Below are positions 1-7,707 of a stretch of DNA of 16,358 bases, piece after piece (positions within the stretch are counted from its first letter, which is position 1; each line of letters opens with the position of its first letter). The DNA is from Anaerolineaceae bacterium (GTDB taxonomy: Bacteria > Chloroflexota > Anaerolineae > Anaerolineales > Anaerolineaceae). Where the stretch lies: NCBI GenBank assembly GCA_014860845.1, contig JACZIY010000249.1:1-16358 (forward strand), read 5' to 3'. The notes under the pieces are model-generated. The model made no database searches and was not told the origin of the DNA. It was given only the letters and a program-made list of their open reading frames with translations. The position numbers and the translations under genes were made by a program.

Positions 1-218
1 GCCCAGGCCACTAATATGCCCAGAAAACCTATCACGATACCTAAATGCAGTAATATATTTGTTTGAGCAACCCAACTATTGGTAATCAAACCTAGAATAA
101 AATTTAGGATCACAAGAATAATGGCAATGAAAATCAACAAACCTTTGCGATTGGAAAAAAAACTTGAAAGGTTTGATAATAATTTGGAAAAATTAGTCTT
201 ATCATTCTTCATCATCAT
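1..218 (-). CDS. Small membrane protein of unknown function (partial, cut by left edge)
   Basis: This open frame on the minus strand starts at a run of three ATG codons (218-210) inside the 3' end of hflX and stays open to the window edge, giving 72 complete codons. The N-terminus (MMMKNDKTNF) is polar. It is followed by a hydrophobic helix at about residues 27-47 (GLLIFIAIILVILNF), a short polar loop with NSWVAQTN, and a second hydrophobic stretch from about residue 55 onward, so it looks like a membrane protein with at least two helices. An AGGA sequence lies 6 nt before the first ATG. The 17-nt overlap with hflX in a different frame suggests translational coupling as the last visible gene of the trmFO-hflX operon. 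I do not recognise the family and the C-terminus is missing. Which of the three ATGs is used cannot be decided. Confidence 0.62.
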   Translation of the reverse strand, partial: MMMKNDKTNFSKLLSNLSSFFSNRKGLLIFIAIILVILNFILGLITNSWVAQTNILLHLGIVIGFLGILVAW

Positions 219-1545
219 CAATTCCTGCGGTTGAAAAGTAATGTTCAAATAACGATACATATCTCACAGGTATTTTCCCTACAATCATCACTCCACCTTT
301 TTTATGAGAGATTTTCTCAATTTTTCCCTGTTCATGAAAAATAGAAATCAAACGACCTTGTTGGTAGGGTAAATTTACATTCACAGGAACATAACTGAAA
401 AATAACTCATTTTCCACCATTCTTAACAAATCAATTACGCCAATACCTGTTTTTGCAGATATAGCAATGGCATCTTTATAATTCTGAGATATTTCCTGTG
501 CCAATTCCGGCTCAGGAAGCTTATCTATTTTATTGAGTACTGTTATGGAGGGAATGTGATCTGCTTTTAAAATGGATAATGTTTCTTGAACAGATTGCCA
601 CTGTGATTGGGCACTGGGGTGGGTTATGTCTACTATATGTAATAACAAATCGGCTTCATTTATTTCTTCCAGGGTAGCTCGAAAAGCTGCGATCAATTGG
701 GTCGGAAGTTTTTGTATAAATCCTACTGTATCTGTAAACAAACTAACATTATTGTCGGGTAAAATAACACGTTTAGTGGTTGGGTCTAATGTAGCAAATA
801 ATTGATCCGCAACATAAACCTCTGCTTTGGAAATGAAATTTAATAATGTTGATTTTCCTGCATTTGTATAACCAACCAAAGCGACTGTTGGGATTTGGGA
901 TCGTTTTCTTTGTAATCGGTAACGGCTACGATGAGACCTGACTTTCTCAAGTTCTTTTTTCAAATTAGAAATTTTATTGCGAATTTCACGGCGGTCAACC
1001 TCAAGCTGTGTTTCACCAGGTCCCCTCAATCCGACACCTCCAACACTCCCTGTTCGACCAGCGCCACCACCAGCCTGTCTGGCCAGATGTGTCCATGCAC
1101 GAGTTAATCGAGGTAACCGATATTCATATTGTGCTAATTCAACCTGTAAAATTCCTTCTCTTGTATCTGCGTGTTGTGCAAAAATGTCTAAAATCAAAGC
1201 AGTACGATCAATAATACGCACTTTATCACCAAAACTCTTTTCTAATTCTCTTTGATGTCTGGGAGATAATTCTTCATCAAAAACGACCACATCAGCCATG
1301 GTTTCATTTACTAGCGCAATCACTTCCTGAACTTTTCCTGATCCAATGAAGGTTTCGGGGTTGGGATGAGAGAGGCTTTGGGTTGCTTCGCCTACTACTT
1401 CCAGACCTGCTGTAGATGCCAGCAGACTCAATTCCTCTAATGAATCTTCTAGAGAAAGCCAGTTGTTCTGGTTGTGAATATCTACTCCAACTAAAAAAGC
1501 TTTTTCATTCGCCATTCTTGTGGGTTCTGGATTTTTCTTTGACAT
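202..1545 (-). CDS. hflX: GTPase HflX (ribosome-associated, stress-related ribosome splitting factor)
   Basis: HflX is a TRAFAC GTPase that binds the large ribosomal subunit and splits stalled or heat-damaged ribosomes in the cytosol. The 447 residues are a normal length. The N-terminal half carries the HflX-specific domain, including the conserved GLRGPGETQLEVDRR signature at about residues 173-187, followed by a basic coiled-coil linker rich in K, R and E. The G domain has the P-loop GYTNAGKST starting at residue 225, the DTVGF switch II/G3 motif, NKID (G4) and an SAKTG G5 motif. An acidic IDDDEE tail closes the protein. The start ATG is preceded by AAGGAA, which overlaps the stop region of the upstream aminotransferase gene. 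The 7-nt gap to that gene and the 17-nt overlap with the next ORF place it inside the operon. Confidence 0.96.
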   Translation of the reverse strand: MSKKNPEPTRMANEKAFLVGVDIHNQNNWLSLEDSLEELSLLASTAGLEVVGEATQSLSHPNPETFIGSGKVQEVIALVNETMADVVVFDEELSPRHQRELEKSFGDKVRIIDRTALILDIFAQHADTREGILQVELAQYEYRLPRLTRAWTHLARQAGGGAGRTGSVGGVGLRGPGETQLEVDRREIRNKISNLKKELEKVRSHRSRYRLQRKRSQIPTVALVGYTNAGKSTLLNFISKAEVYVADQLFATLDPTTKRVILPDNNVSLFTDTVGFIQKLPTQLIAAFRATLEEINEADLLLHIVDITHPSAQSQWQSVQETLSILKADHIPSITVLNKIDKLPEPELAQEISQNYKDAIAISAKTGIGVIDLLRMVENELFFSYVPVNVNLPYQQGRLISIFHEQGKIEKISHKKGGVMIVGKIPVRYVSLFEHYFSTAGIDDDEE

Positions 1546-1552
1546 ATTTTCC

Positions 1553-2740
1553 TTATTTTGCTTTCATCCAAAGCTTGATTCTTTCCATAGCTTCTTGAAT
1601 TCTCTCTGTTTTGGTGCCTAAAGAGACTCGTAAATATCCTTCACCATATTGCCCATAAACAACACCGGGGGTCACACTTACACCAGTTTCTTCTAATAAT
1701 TGGTTGCAGAAAGACATACTATCTTGAAATCCTGCAGGCAGTTGTGCCCAAATATAAATTGCGGCGGGAGGAGTTTCGACTTCGAATCCTGCTTCTTTTA
1801 ATCCATTGACAACAATATCTCTTCTGGTTTGATAAATCGCATTTCTATTCTTCAACCATGACTGATCGCCAGTGATGGCAGTTATGCCTGCATCGATTAT
1901 GGGACCAAATAGTGAGGTATCCATCTGGCTTTTATATGTGTGAATATAACCAATGATATCAGCATTTCCAACCGCCATTCCTAATCGCCAACCAGCCATA
2001 TTATATGCTTTAGATAATGAATTGAATTCAACCGCTACATCCTTTGCTCCTTCAACCTGCAATAGGCTAGGGGCAATGTAGTCATCAAAGCATACATCCA
2101 CATATGGGGCATCATGAGCAATAATAATTTGATTCTTTTTCGCAAAATCAATAATTTCCTCAAAGAATGAAAATGGAGCAATTGCTCCAGTAGGATTATT
2201 AGGGTAATTGATCCAGAATATTTTTGTTTTCTGGATTATTTCTTGTGGTATTGATGACAAATCCGGTAAAAAGCCATTTTTCTTTAGCAGTGGAAGTGTG
2301 TAGATTATTCCGCCTGCAATTTTTGTACTGGCTGAATAAACTGGGTACCCAGGATCAGGGACAATGACGTAATCTCCAGGATTTACCAAAGCTTGGGTCA
2401 TATTGAATAAACCTTCTTTAGATCCAATTAGTCCAACTGTTTCGGAAAACGGGTCTAATTTAACACCAAATCTTTTTTCATAATAATACGTTATTGCTTT
2501 TCGATATTCTGGGCTTCCACCCATGGGGGTGTATCCATGTTTATTTGGCAAGGCTGCGGATTCGGTTAGTTTATCAATAATGAATTTTTCAGGAGGTAAA
2601 TCTGGTGACCCCATATCAATTTTGATAATATCAACACCATTTTCCTGAAGTTGAGAAATTTTCTTTGCCAATGTGGCAAAGTAATAGGGTTTGAATGATG
2701 CTATTCTGTCAGCTGGTTTGATAAAAGAATTTTTTGTCAT
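1553..2740 (-). CDS. dapL: Class I/II PLP aminotransferase, LL-diaminopimelate aminotransferase-like
   Basis: This is a fold-type I pyridoxal-phosphate aminotransferase of 395 residues. It strongly resembles the DapL family, which makes LL-diaminopimelate directly from tetrahydrodipicolinate with glutamate as amino donor (lysine and peptidoglycan precursor pathway). Visible motifs in order are DMGSPDLPP near residue 43, HGYTPMGG, GSKEG (PLP phosphate region), NPGDYVIVPDPGYPVY, NYPNNPTGA, AHDAPYVD, the Schiff-base lysine K244 in SLSKAYNMAGWR, and the carboxylate-binding arginine at about R371 in YLRVSLG. GAGG lies upstream of the ATG. The gene follows the histidine kinase stop by 12 nt and precedes hflX by 7 nt. 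Substrate is inferred from similarity only. Related enzymes act on other amino acids, and no other lysine gene is nearby, so the symbol is provisional while the family call is firm. Confidence 0.85.
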   Translation of the reverse strand: MTKNSFIKPADRIASFKPYYFATLAKKISQLQENGVDIIKIDMGSPDLPPEKFIIDKLTESAALPNKHGYTPMGGSPEYRKAITYYYEKRFGVKLDPFSETVGLIGSKEGLFNMTQALVNPGDYVIVPDPGYPVYSASTKIAGGIIYTLPLLKKNGFLPDLSSIPQEIIQKTKIFWINYPNNPTGAIAPFSFFEEIIDFAKKNQIIIAHDAPYVDVCFDDYIAPSLLQVEGAKDVAVEFNSLSKAYNMAGWRLGMAVGNADIIGYIHTYKSQMDTSLFGPIIDAGITAITGDQSWLKNRNAIYQTRRDIVVNGLKEAGFEVETPPAAIYIWAQLPAGFQDSMSFCNQLLEETGVSVTPGVVYGQYGEGYLRVSLGTKTERIQEAMERIKLWMKAK

Positions 2741-2752
2741 AGAATCATTTCC

Positions 2753-3943
2753 TCAATTGTCATTTTCCGGCAATTTATCCAAAAGTGGTAATAATATATG
2801 GAATGTTGAGCCTGGGAAATCAGTTTCACTATATCCGGAAGATTCAACCCAGATTGAACCTCCATGTGCCTCTGCGATTCCCTTTGCGATGGGTAGCCCC
2901 AGGCCTGGTCCACCACCTTTGAACTTTGTCTTACTACTGGAATGTAATGCTATGTTACCAAGACGATTAAATTTTTCAAAGATGATCGTCTGATCTTCCT
3001 GATTTATACCAATTCCTGTATCAGAAATCAAAACCTCAACAAAACCGGTTAATTTTCTACCATTGATGTTGATAATTCCACCATCAGGTGTAAATTTAAT
3101 CGCATTAATGATCAGGTTTTTAAATAATTGGATAAGCTTTTCTGAATCCCCATAATTCATTAATTTATAACCATCAAAATCGTGAATATTTATAGTTATT
3201 TCGCGATCCTTACTCACAGGTGAGAGTTCTAACAAAACAAATTCGAGAATTCGATTTAACCAAAAGGGTTGATAATTCAGGTTTAATAAATCATTCTCCA
3301 GCAAGGAAACATCGATCATATCTTCAATAATTCCACGTAATCGTTTTGATCCATTCAAAATACCATTGGTAAAAACCAATAAATCATTATCATTTCGTTT
3401 TAATATCACATCAATTAACATGGATGTATACCCATCAATTAAAGTTAATGGTGTTTTTAATTCGTGCGCTGCCACAGCAACAAAATTACTTTTACTTTCA
3501 TCCAATTTTGCCAAGTCTGATTTGGCTTTTTCTACTTGTTTAGAAAGATACTGAATTTTTTGGCTCGTCTCAATATTTGCAGTTTTATTGAATAAGTAAG
3601 CGTAAATAGGCAATAAAATTGTACTTAGTACAACAGCTTGTTCTGGTATGGAATTTTCAACGATTGTTTGATTGATTATCGCTATCAATTGAGTGATGAA
3701 ATCATTGACAATAATACTCTCTTCTTCTAAATCGGATTGTGTTAACGAATTTGCCCAATCTTCAAGCAATGGATCAAACCAGGATGGATCTCCAGTTTCA
3801 ACAGACTGAATTAGGTGATTGAAGAAATATTGAAATTGATCTGCTATTTCATCTTTGAGAAGAGATCCCTTTGTTAATTCAAGCACGACCCTTTTTTCTA
3901 TTATCGGGAAAAGATTCTGCAATATTTCAGTTGGTTTCAGCAT
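2753..3943 (-). CDS. Soluble sensor histidine kinase with N-terminal helical sensor-like domain
   Basis: This 396-residue two-component sensor kinase has no transmembrane segment. Residues 1-125 are an all-helical region with an ETGDPSWFDPLLEDW stretch, reminiscent of the RsbR/RsbRD-type N-terminal domains seen fused to kinases. A coiled-coil follows (about 127-152). The HisKA domain has its phospho-acceptor H160 in AAHELKTPLT. The HATPase_c domain shows the N box around N276-N280 (NLIINAIKFTP), the G1 box from D308 (DTGIGI), an F box (IFEKFNRLG) and the G2 box GGPGLGL, so it looks catalytically intact. No response regulator is adjacent on this strand, making it an orphan kinase. It sits between the M28 gene (40-nt gap) and the dapL-like gene (12-nt gap). 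The start has no strong Shine-Dalgarno, so the exact N-terminus is less certain. Signal and partner are unknown. Confidence 0.9.
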   Translation of the reverse strand: MLKPTEILQNLFPIIEKRVVLELTKGSLLKDEIADQFQYFFNHLIQSVETGDPSWFDPLLEDWANSLTQSDLEEESIIVNDFITQLIAIINQTIVENSIPEQAVVLSTILLPIYAYLFNKTANIETSQKIQYLSKQVEKAKSDLAKLDESKSNFVAVAAHELKTPLTLIDGYTSMLIDVILKRNDNDLLVFTNGILNGSKRLRGIIEDMIDVSLLENDLLNLNYQPFWLNRILEFVLLELSPVSKDREITINIHDFDGYKLMNYGDSEKLIQLFKNLIINAIKFTPDGGIININGRKLTGFVEVLISDTGIGINQEDQTIIFEKFNRLGNIALHSSSKTKFKGGGPGLGLPIAKGIAEAHGGSIWVESSGYSETDFPGSTFHILLPLLDKLPENDN

Positions 3944-3983
3944 ACTTGAAGTTTATGATAGTTGATGAAGATTTTCCAATGTT

Positions 3984-4850
3984 TTAAGGCACTAATAACC
4001 AATGATAAATAGTTTTACCAATCATCTCCAGGCTCTCAGGCGATAGCTTGTCAATTGTATCTTCAGATGTATGCCAATAAGGGTAATCAAAATCGATTAT
4101 ATCAATGGCTGGTATTCCATTTTCAATAAACGGAATGTGATCATCCAGAATACTGTGTCTGAGTTCAGGTATGAAATAATCACCATATCCCAAATTAGCG
4201 GCAATATCCCAAATTTCTTTTTGGAGATTTACATCAGAGTTCCTTTCATAATAAACATTCAGATCTTTATCTCCAATCATATCCAGAATGACAACTGCAT
4301 CGGGTTTCTTTTCAAGTGTTTTTACAAAACTTCTGGATCCTAAAATCCAATCCCATCCATCAATATTACCCTGGTCTTCGGCATCAATAAAAACAAACCA
4401 AATATTTTTATTCAGGTCAGTTGGGAGTACTCTCGCCAGTTCCAATAAAACCGCTACTCCAGATGCACCATCATTTGCTCCAACAACGGGTTGTAATCGA
4501 TCGGAGCTGTTAGTATCTTTGTTTGCGAAAAATCGGGAATCATAATGCGCGCCAATAATGATCCATGGTTCAGAAGTAGTTGCTGGATATTTTCCAATTA
4601 AATTTTGAATCAAATATCCATTTAATTCCTCCGATTGAATATCCACTGTCCAGCCAAAAGAATCTAACTCTTTTGTTATCAATTCAATCGTTTTTTGATG
4701 TGCTTCACTGCCAGGTGTGCGTGGTCCAAATTCAACCTGAGATTGCGCATAAACATAAGCTTTCTCGCCATCAAATTCATATGTTGGTTTTTCATTACAA
4801 CCCACGAGGAATGTCATCAGGAATATGAACAATAAAAATTGTTTGATCAT
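3984..4850 (-). CDS. M28-family zinc lipoprotein (glutaminyl-cyclase-like aminopeptidase)
   Basis: This 288-residue protein is probably exported and lipid-anchored. A hydrophobic signal peptide (residues 2-17) ends in the lipobox LVGC with C18. The mature part is a single M28 zinc-hydrolase domain. Visible metal and catalytic residues are H102 in GAHYDS, D127 in ANDGASG, the E158-D159 pair in DAEDQG, D190 in LDMIGD and H260 in WHTSEDT. The GSR motif after the acidic pair and a tryptophan directly before the last histidine resemble glutaminyl-peptide cyclotransferases, so N-terminal pyroglutamate formation is possible. Ordinary aminopeptidase activity is equally compatible with the sequence. 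The start ATG overlaps the trmFO stop as ATGA (4 nt), indicating translational coupling. Family and export call are firm, the reaction is not. Confidence 0.88.
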   Translation of the reverse strand: MIKQFLLFIFLMTFLVGCNEKPTYEFDGEKAYVYAQSQVEFGPRTPGSEAHQKTIELITKELDSFGWTVDIQSEELNGYLIQNLIGKYPATTSEPWIIIGAHYDSRFFANKDTNSSDRLQPVVGANDGASGVAVLLELARVLPTDLNKNIWFVFIDAEDQGNIDGWDWILGSRSFVKTLEKKPDAVVILDMIGDKDLNVYYERNSDVNLQKEIWDIAANLGYGDYFIPELRHSILDDHIPFIENGIPAIDIIDFDYPYWHTSEDTIDKLSPESLEMIGKTIYHWLLVP

Positions 4851-6205
4851 TGCTTCAATTCCGGAAAAATTTCTGATAAATAAATTTCCAAACTTGTTTT
4901 TGCCTCCTGTGCGTACAACTTTGCACGCTCTCTTTTTCCTTTTGCATTCTTTGGGGGAAGAATTCCGAAATTGGCCTTCATTGGTTGAAAATCTCGCATG
5001 TCTGCATGGGTGATGTAATGGATCAATGCACCCAACATTGTCTGTTTTGGCAATACGATTAATTCGTGCCCATTTAAATACCTGCTCATATTCATTCCAG
5101 CTAATAAACCGGTTGCGATGTTACCCACATATCCTTCCACCCCAGTGATTTGCCCTGCAAAGAATAAATCATCACGTTGATTGAATTGTAAAGTTGATAA
5201 TAATAATTTTGGTGAGGCAATAAAAGTATTGCGATGCATTTGACCATACCTGGCAAAAGTAGCATTTTCCAAACCAGGTATCATTTGGAATACTCTTTTC
5301 TGTTCAGAAAACTTGAGATTGGTCTGGAAACCAACCAAATTATATAAAGTTCCAGCAATATTATCCTGGCGCAATTGTAAAACTGCATAAGGGCGCTTTC
5401 CTTCATGCGGATTCCAAATTCCTACTGGTCGTAAAGGACCGAATGCAAGTGATTTTTCTCCACGGTTTGCCAGAACTTCAATAGGTAAACATCCTTCGAA
5501 ATATTGATCAGAACCAGCTTTAACACCCAGATCAATTTGTGATTCGAATGTTTTTAATTGGATTCTTTGTGCATTTGTTAATTCAAATACGAAGCGATCA
5601 TATTCTTCTTTTGAAAACGGGCAATTTATGTAATCACCTTTATCATCCTCACTTTTTTGATAACGGGAAGCTCTAAAGGCAATATCCAGATTGATGGATT
5701 CATAACTCACAATAGGCGCAATTGCATCATAAAAAAATAAATTGTTTGAGTTTGTTATTCTAGATATACTTTGACATAGCATTGAAGAAGTTAAAGGCCC
5801 AGATGCGATTATGGTAGGGTTTGCTGGGATCTCTTTCACTTCTTCCCTATATATTTTGATATTTGGATGAGTAGAGAGGATTCCGGTTACTTTTTCTGAA
5901 AAGTGATCTCGGTCTACTGCTAATGCGCCTCCTGCTGGTAATTCAAATTCATCCGCAATTTTCATCAATAGTGAACCCATTCGGCGTAATTCATTTTTTA
6001 AAACACCAGCAGCGCGGTCAGGCAAATTTGAACCTAATGAATTTGAGCAAATTAATTCAGCAAAATAATCGGTAGTATGTGCCCCTGTTTGAACCACCGG
6101 ACGCATCTCAAATAAATTGACCTGAAATCCAGCAATTGCCAGTTGGTAAGCTGCTTCACTGCCTGCTAATCCAGCGCCAATTACATTTACAGATAATTTC
6201 TTCAA
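4847..6205 (-). CDS. trmFO: Methylenetetrahydrofolate--tRNA-(uracil-54-C5)-methyltransferase (FADH2-oxidizing)
   Basis: TrmFO uses FAD and methylene-tetrahydrofolate to methylate U54 of tRNA, forming the T-loop thymidine, in the cytosol. The 452 residues match the family length. The N-terminal FAD-binding motif is [12 protein letters not shown] (residues 8-19), followed by EMRP. The conserved catalytic cysteine is C53 in ELICSNSLG and a second is C239 in [21 protein letters not shown] and [17 protein letters not shown] further on are typical of the family. The start is a TTG at 6205-6203, supported by GAGG 8 nt upstream; I see no in-frame ATG or GTG just before it. It is the first gene of the minus-strand operon, divergent from rpoN across about 100 nt, and its stop overlaps the start of the M28 gene by 4 nt. 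Confidence 0.96.
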   Translation of the reverse strand: MKKLSVNVIGAGLAGSEAAYQLAIAGFQVNLFEMRPVVQTGAHTTDYFAELICSNSLGSNLPDRAAGVLKNELRRMGSLLMKIADEFELPAGGALAVDRDHFSEKVTGILSTHPNIKIYREEVKEIPANPTIIASGPLTSSMLCQSISRITNSNNLFFYDAIAPIVSYESINLDIAFRASRYQKSEDDKGDYINCPFSKEEYDRFVFELTNAQRIQLKTFESQIDLGVKAGSDQYFEGCLPIEVLANRGEKSLAFGPLRPVGIWNPHEGKRPYAVLQLRQDNIAGTLYNLVGFQTNLKFSEQKRVFQMIPGLENATFARYGQMHRNTFIASPKLLLSTLQFNQRDDLFFAGQITGVEGYVGNIATGLLAGMNMSRYLNGHELIVLPKQTMLGALIHYITHADMRDFQPMKANFGILPPKNAKGKRERAKLYAQEAKTSLEIYLSEIFPELKQ

Positions 6206-6305
6206 ATTGAGTACCTCGGTTCATATTTTACATCATAAAACTCGTCTGGCATATAACTTGCAACATAGACGCATATAGATATACTTAATCAGTGAGGACA
6301 AAATC
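6206..6305. other. Divergent intergenic region between trmFO and rpoN
   Basis: This 100-nt region separates the two oppositely oriented operons and must hold both promoters. The rpoN side has a clear -24/-12 sigma-54 element (separate entry) and an AGTGAGGA ribosome binding site at 6291-6298, 7 nt before the ATG. The trmFO side has GAGG (minus strand, 6217-6214) before the TTG start. I cannot point to a convincing sigma-70-type promoter for trmFO: candidate hexamers such as minus-strand TTGCAA and TATGAT are spaced about 20 nt apart. Any such promoter would overlap the sigma-54 element. No terminator hairpin is visible. Confidence 0.7.
6247..6262 (+). promoter_or_regulatory. Sigma-54 (-24/-12) promoter of the rpoN operon
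   Basis: The sequence TGGCATATAACTTGCA matches the sigma-54 consensus TGGCACG-N4-TTGCW at all core positions, with the canonical GG-N10-GC spacing (GG at 6248-6249, GC at 6260-6261). Counting the C of the GC as -12, transcription would begin near A6273, leaving a 33-nt leader before the rpoN ATG. The identical 16-mer recurs at 10838-10853. It implies that RpoN transcribes its own gene, with the kinase and regulator downstream. Confidence 0.88.
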
Positions 6306-7703
6306 ATGTTCCAATACCAATATCAGGTACATAAACCGATTACCACAGCGCACCTAGCGCAGACAATGACTTTATTATCTCTCTCGGCCTTTGAACTCAA
6401 ACAGCAGATTGATTCAGAGTTAGCATCAAATCCAGCTCTGGAGATTATTGAAGAACGACGATGTCCTCATTGTAAGCGTGTATTACCCGAGAATGGTGCC
6501 TGTCCAATTTGTTCACGCCCAATGAACTCTGATGTTGATGAACCGATCGTTTATGTTTCTCCCATGGAAGACTTTGTGCCCCGATCCGATTACGATGATT
6601 CTGATTTTTCTGAAGAACCATTCTCACCAGTAACAGATGATTTAACCACTTATGTGATCAAACAAATCGCTCCGGAATTATCAAAAGATCAACAATTAAT
6701 AGCTGTGCATTTATTGACGAATCTGGACGATGATGGTTTTCTGAGCGTCAATTTGATGGATGTGGCCAGATATTTTCATGTTCCGATTTCGACAATTGAA
6801 GAAGTGCAAAAGATTATTCAGTTAGCAGATCCAATTGGTGTGGGATCATTAAATCCCCAACAGGCATTATTAGTTCAATTGGAAGTACTAGCTGATTCTA
6901 ATTCTATACCTGAGTATGCTTATGAAATCATCAAAGATTACATGGACTTATTGAGTAAAAGGCAACACCCTGAAATAGCCAGAAAACTAAAAATTAGTGT
7001 CCAACGGGTGGAAAAAATTGTTGAATTTATCAGTGATAACTTGAATCCATTTCCTGCCCGTTCTCATTGGGGATCCGTTAGAAATCCATCTTCTCCGGAT
7101 ACAAATGTGTACCATCGACCAGATGTTTTGATCTCATTTGGGAATAATGACTTAAAATCACAACTAATCGTTGAAATTGTTATGCCTTATTCAGGCACTC
7201 TTCAAGTAAGCCCACTTTATAAACAGACAATCAAAGAAACTGATGCTGAATTAAAAGATGCCATGAAAGGTGATTTGGACAAGGCTTCCTTATTTGTGAA
7301 GTGTTTACAACAAAGAAATCATACCATGCAGCGATTGATGCATGAATTGGTTATGATCCAAAAACCTTATCTCACAAAGGGTGAAAAATTTCTGAAACCA
7401 ATTACAAGAGCAAGTCTGGCCGAAGAACTTGAAGTTCACGAATCAACCATTTCCCGAGCTGTTTCTGGAAAATCCGTACAACTACCTAACAAGAAAATTG
7501 TCCCATTAGCAGCTTTCTTTGATCGAAGTCTTTCTGCAAGGACAATTTTACGGGAAATTGTATCTTCAGAATCTAAACCACTCAGTGATACCGAGATCCA
7601 GAAGAAATTAAACGAAAGAGGTATTCAAGTAGCAAGAAGGACGGTTGCAAAATATCGAGCTATGGAAGGAATCCTTCCAGCACATTTAAGGCAGGCCCCA
7701 TAA
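6306..7703 (+). CDS. rpoN: RNA polymerase sigma-54 factor RpoN with zinc-ribbon-like insertion
   Basis: RpoN directs RNA polymerase to -24/-12 promoters and needs an AAA+ activator to open them. Region I (residues 1-50, with LAQTMTLLSLSAFELKQQI and ASNPALE) is the activator-interacting part. Directly after it comes C53-x2-C56-x9-C66-x2-C69 (CPHCKRVLPENGACPIC), a zinc-ribbon-like pattern absent from the well-studied proteobacterial proteins. An acidic region II (about 74-112, rich in D and E) follows. The core-binding domain spans roughly 115-300. The C-terminal helix-turn-helix (LAEELEVHESTISRAVSGK) and the RpoN box ARRTVAKYR (443-451) that reads the -24 element are intact. The 465-residue length is normal. 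It is first in a plus-strand operon, 4 nt before the kinase gene, behind a sigma-54 promoter of its own. Confidence 0.97.
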   Translation: MFQYQYQVHKPITTAHLAQTMTLLSLSAFELKQQIDSELASNPALEIIEERRCPHCKRVLPENGACPICSRPMNSDVDEPIVYVSPMEDFVPRSDYDDSDFSEEPFSPVTDDLTTYVIKQIAPELSKDQQLIAVHLLTNLDDDGFLSVNLMDVARYFHVPISTIEEVQKIIQLADPIGVGSLNPQQALLVQLEVLADSNSIPEYAYEIIKDYMDLLSKRQHPEIARKLKISVQRVEKIVEFISDNLNPFPARSHWGSVRNPSSPDTNVYHRPDVLISFGNNDLKSQLIVEIVMPYSGTLQVSPLYKQTIKETDAELKDAMKGDLDKASLFVKCLQQRNHTMQRLMHELVMIQKPYLTKGEKFLKPITRASLAEELEVHESTISRAVSGKSVQLPNKKIVPLAAFFDRSLSARTILREIVSSESKPLSDTEIQKKLNERGIQVARRTVAKYRAMEGILPAHLRQAP

Positions 7704-7707
7704 ATTA

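Noticed and set aside
977..1255. Plus-strand open frame of 92 codons inside hflX
   Set aside because: It lies wholly opposite the conserved HflX G-domain region, has low-complexity proline-rich content and no ribosome binding site; it is a shadow of the real gene.
4071..4828. Several plus-strand open frames of 82-90 codons opposite the M28 gene
   Set aside because: The minus-strand frame shows a lipobox and all zinc ligands, while the plus-strand translations show no recognisable features.
4904..4926. GTGCGTACAACTTTGCAC inside trmFO as a further sigma-54-like site
   Set aside because: It lacks the GG of the -24 element, has wrong spacing and lies within a conserved coding region on the opposite strand.
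6252..6257. TATAAC within the 16-mer as a sigma-70 -10 box
   Set aside because: No good -35 hexamer lies 16-18 nt upstream at either copy, whereas the -24/-12 match is exact in its core and spacing at both.
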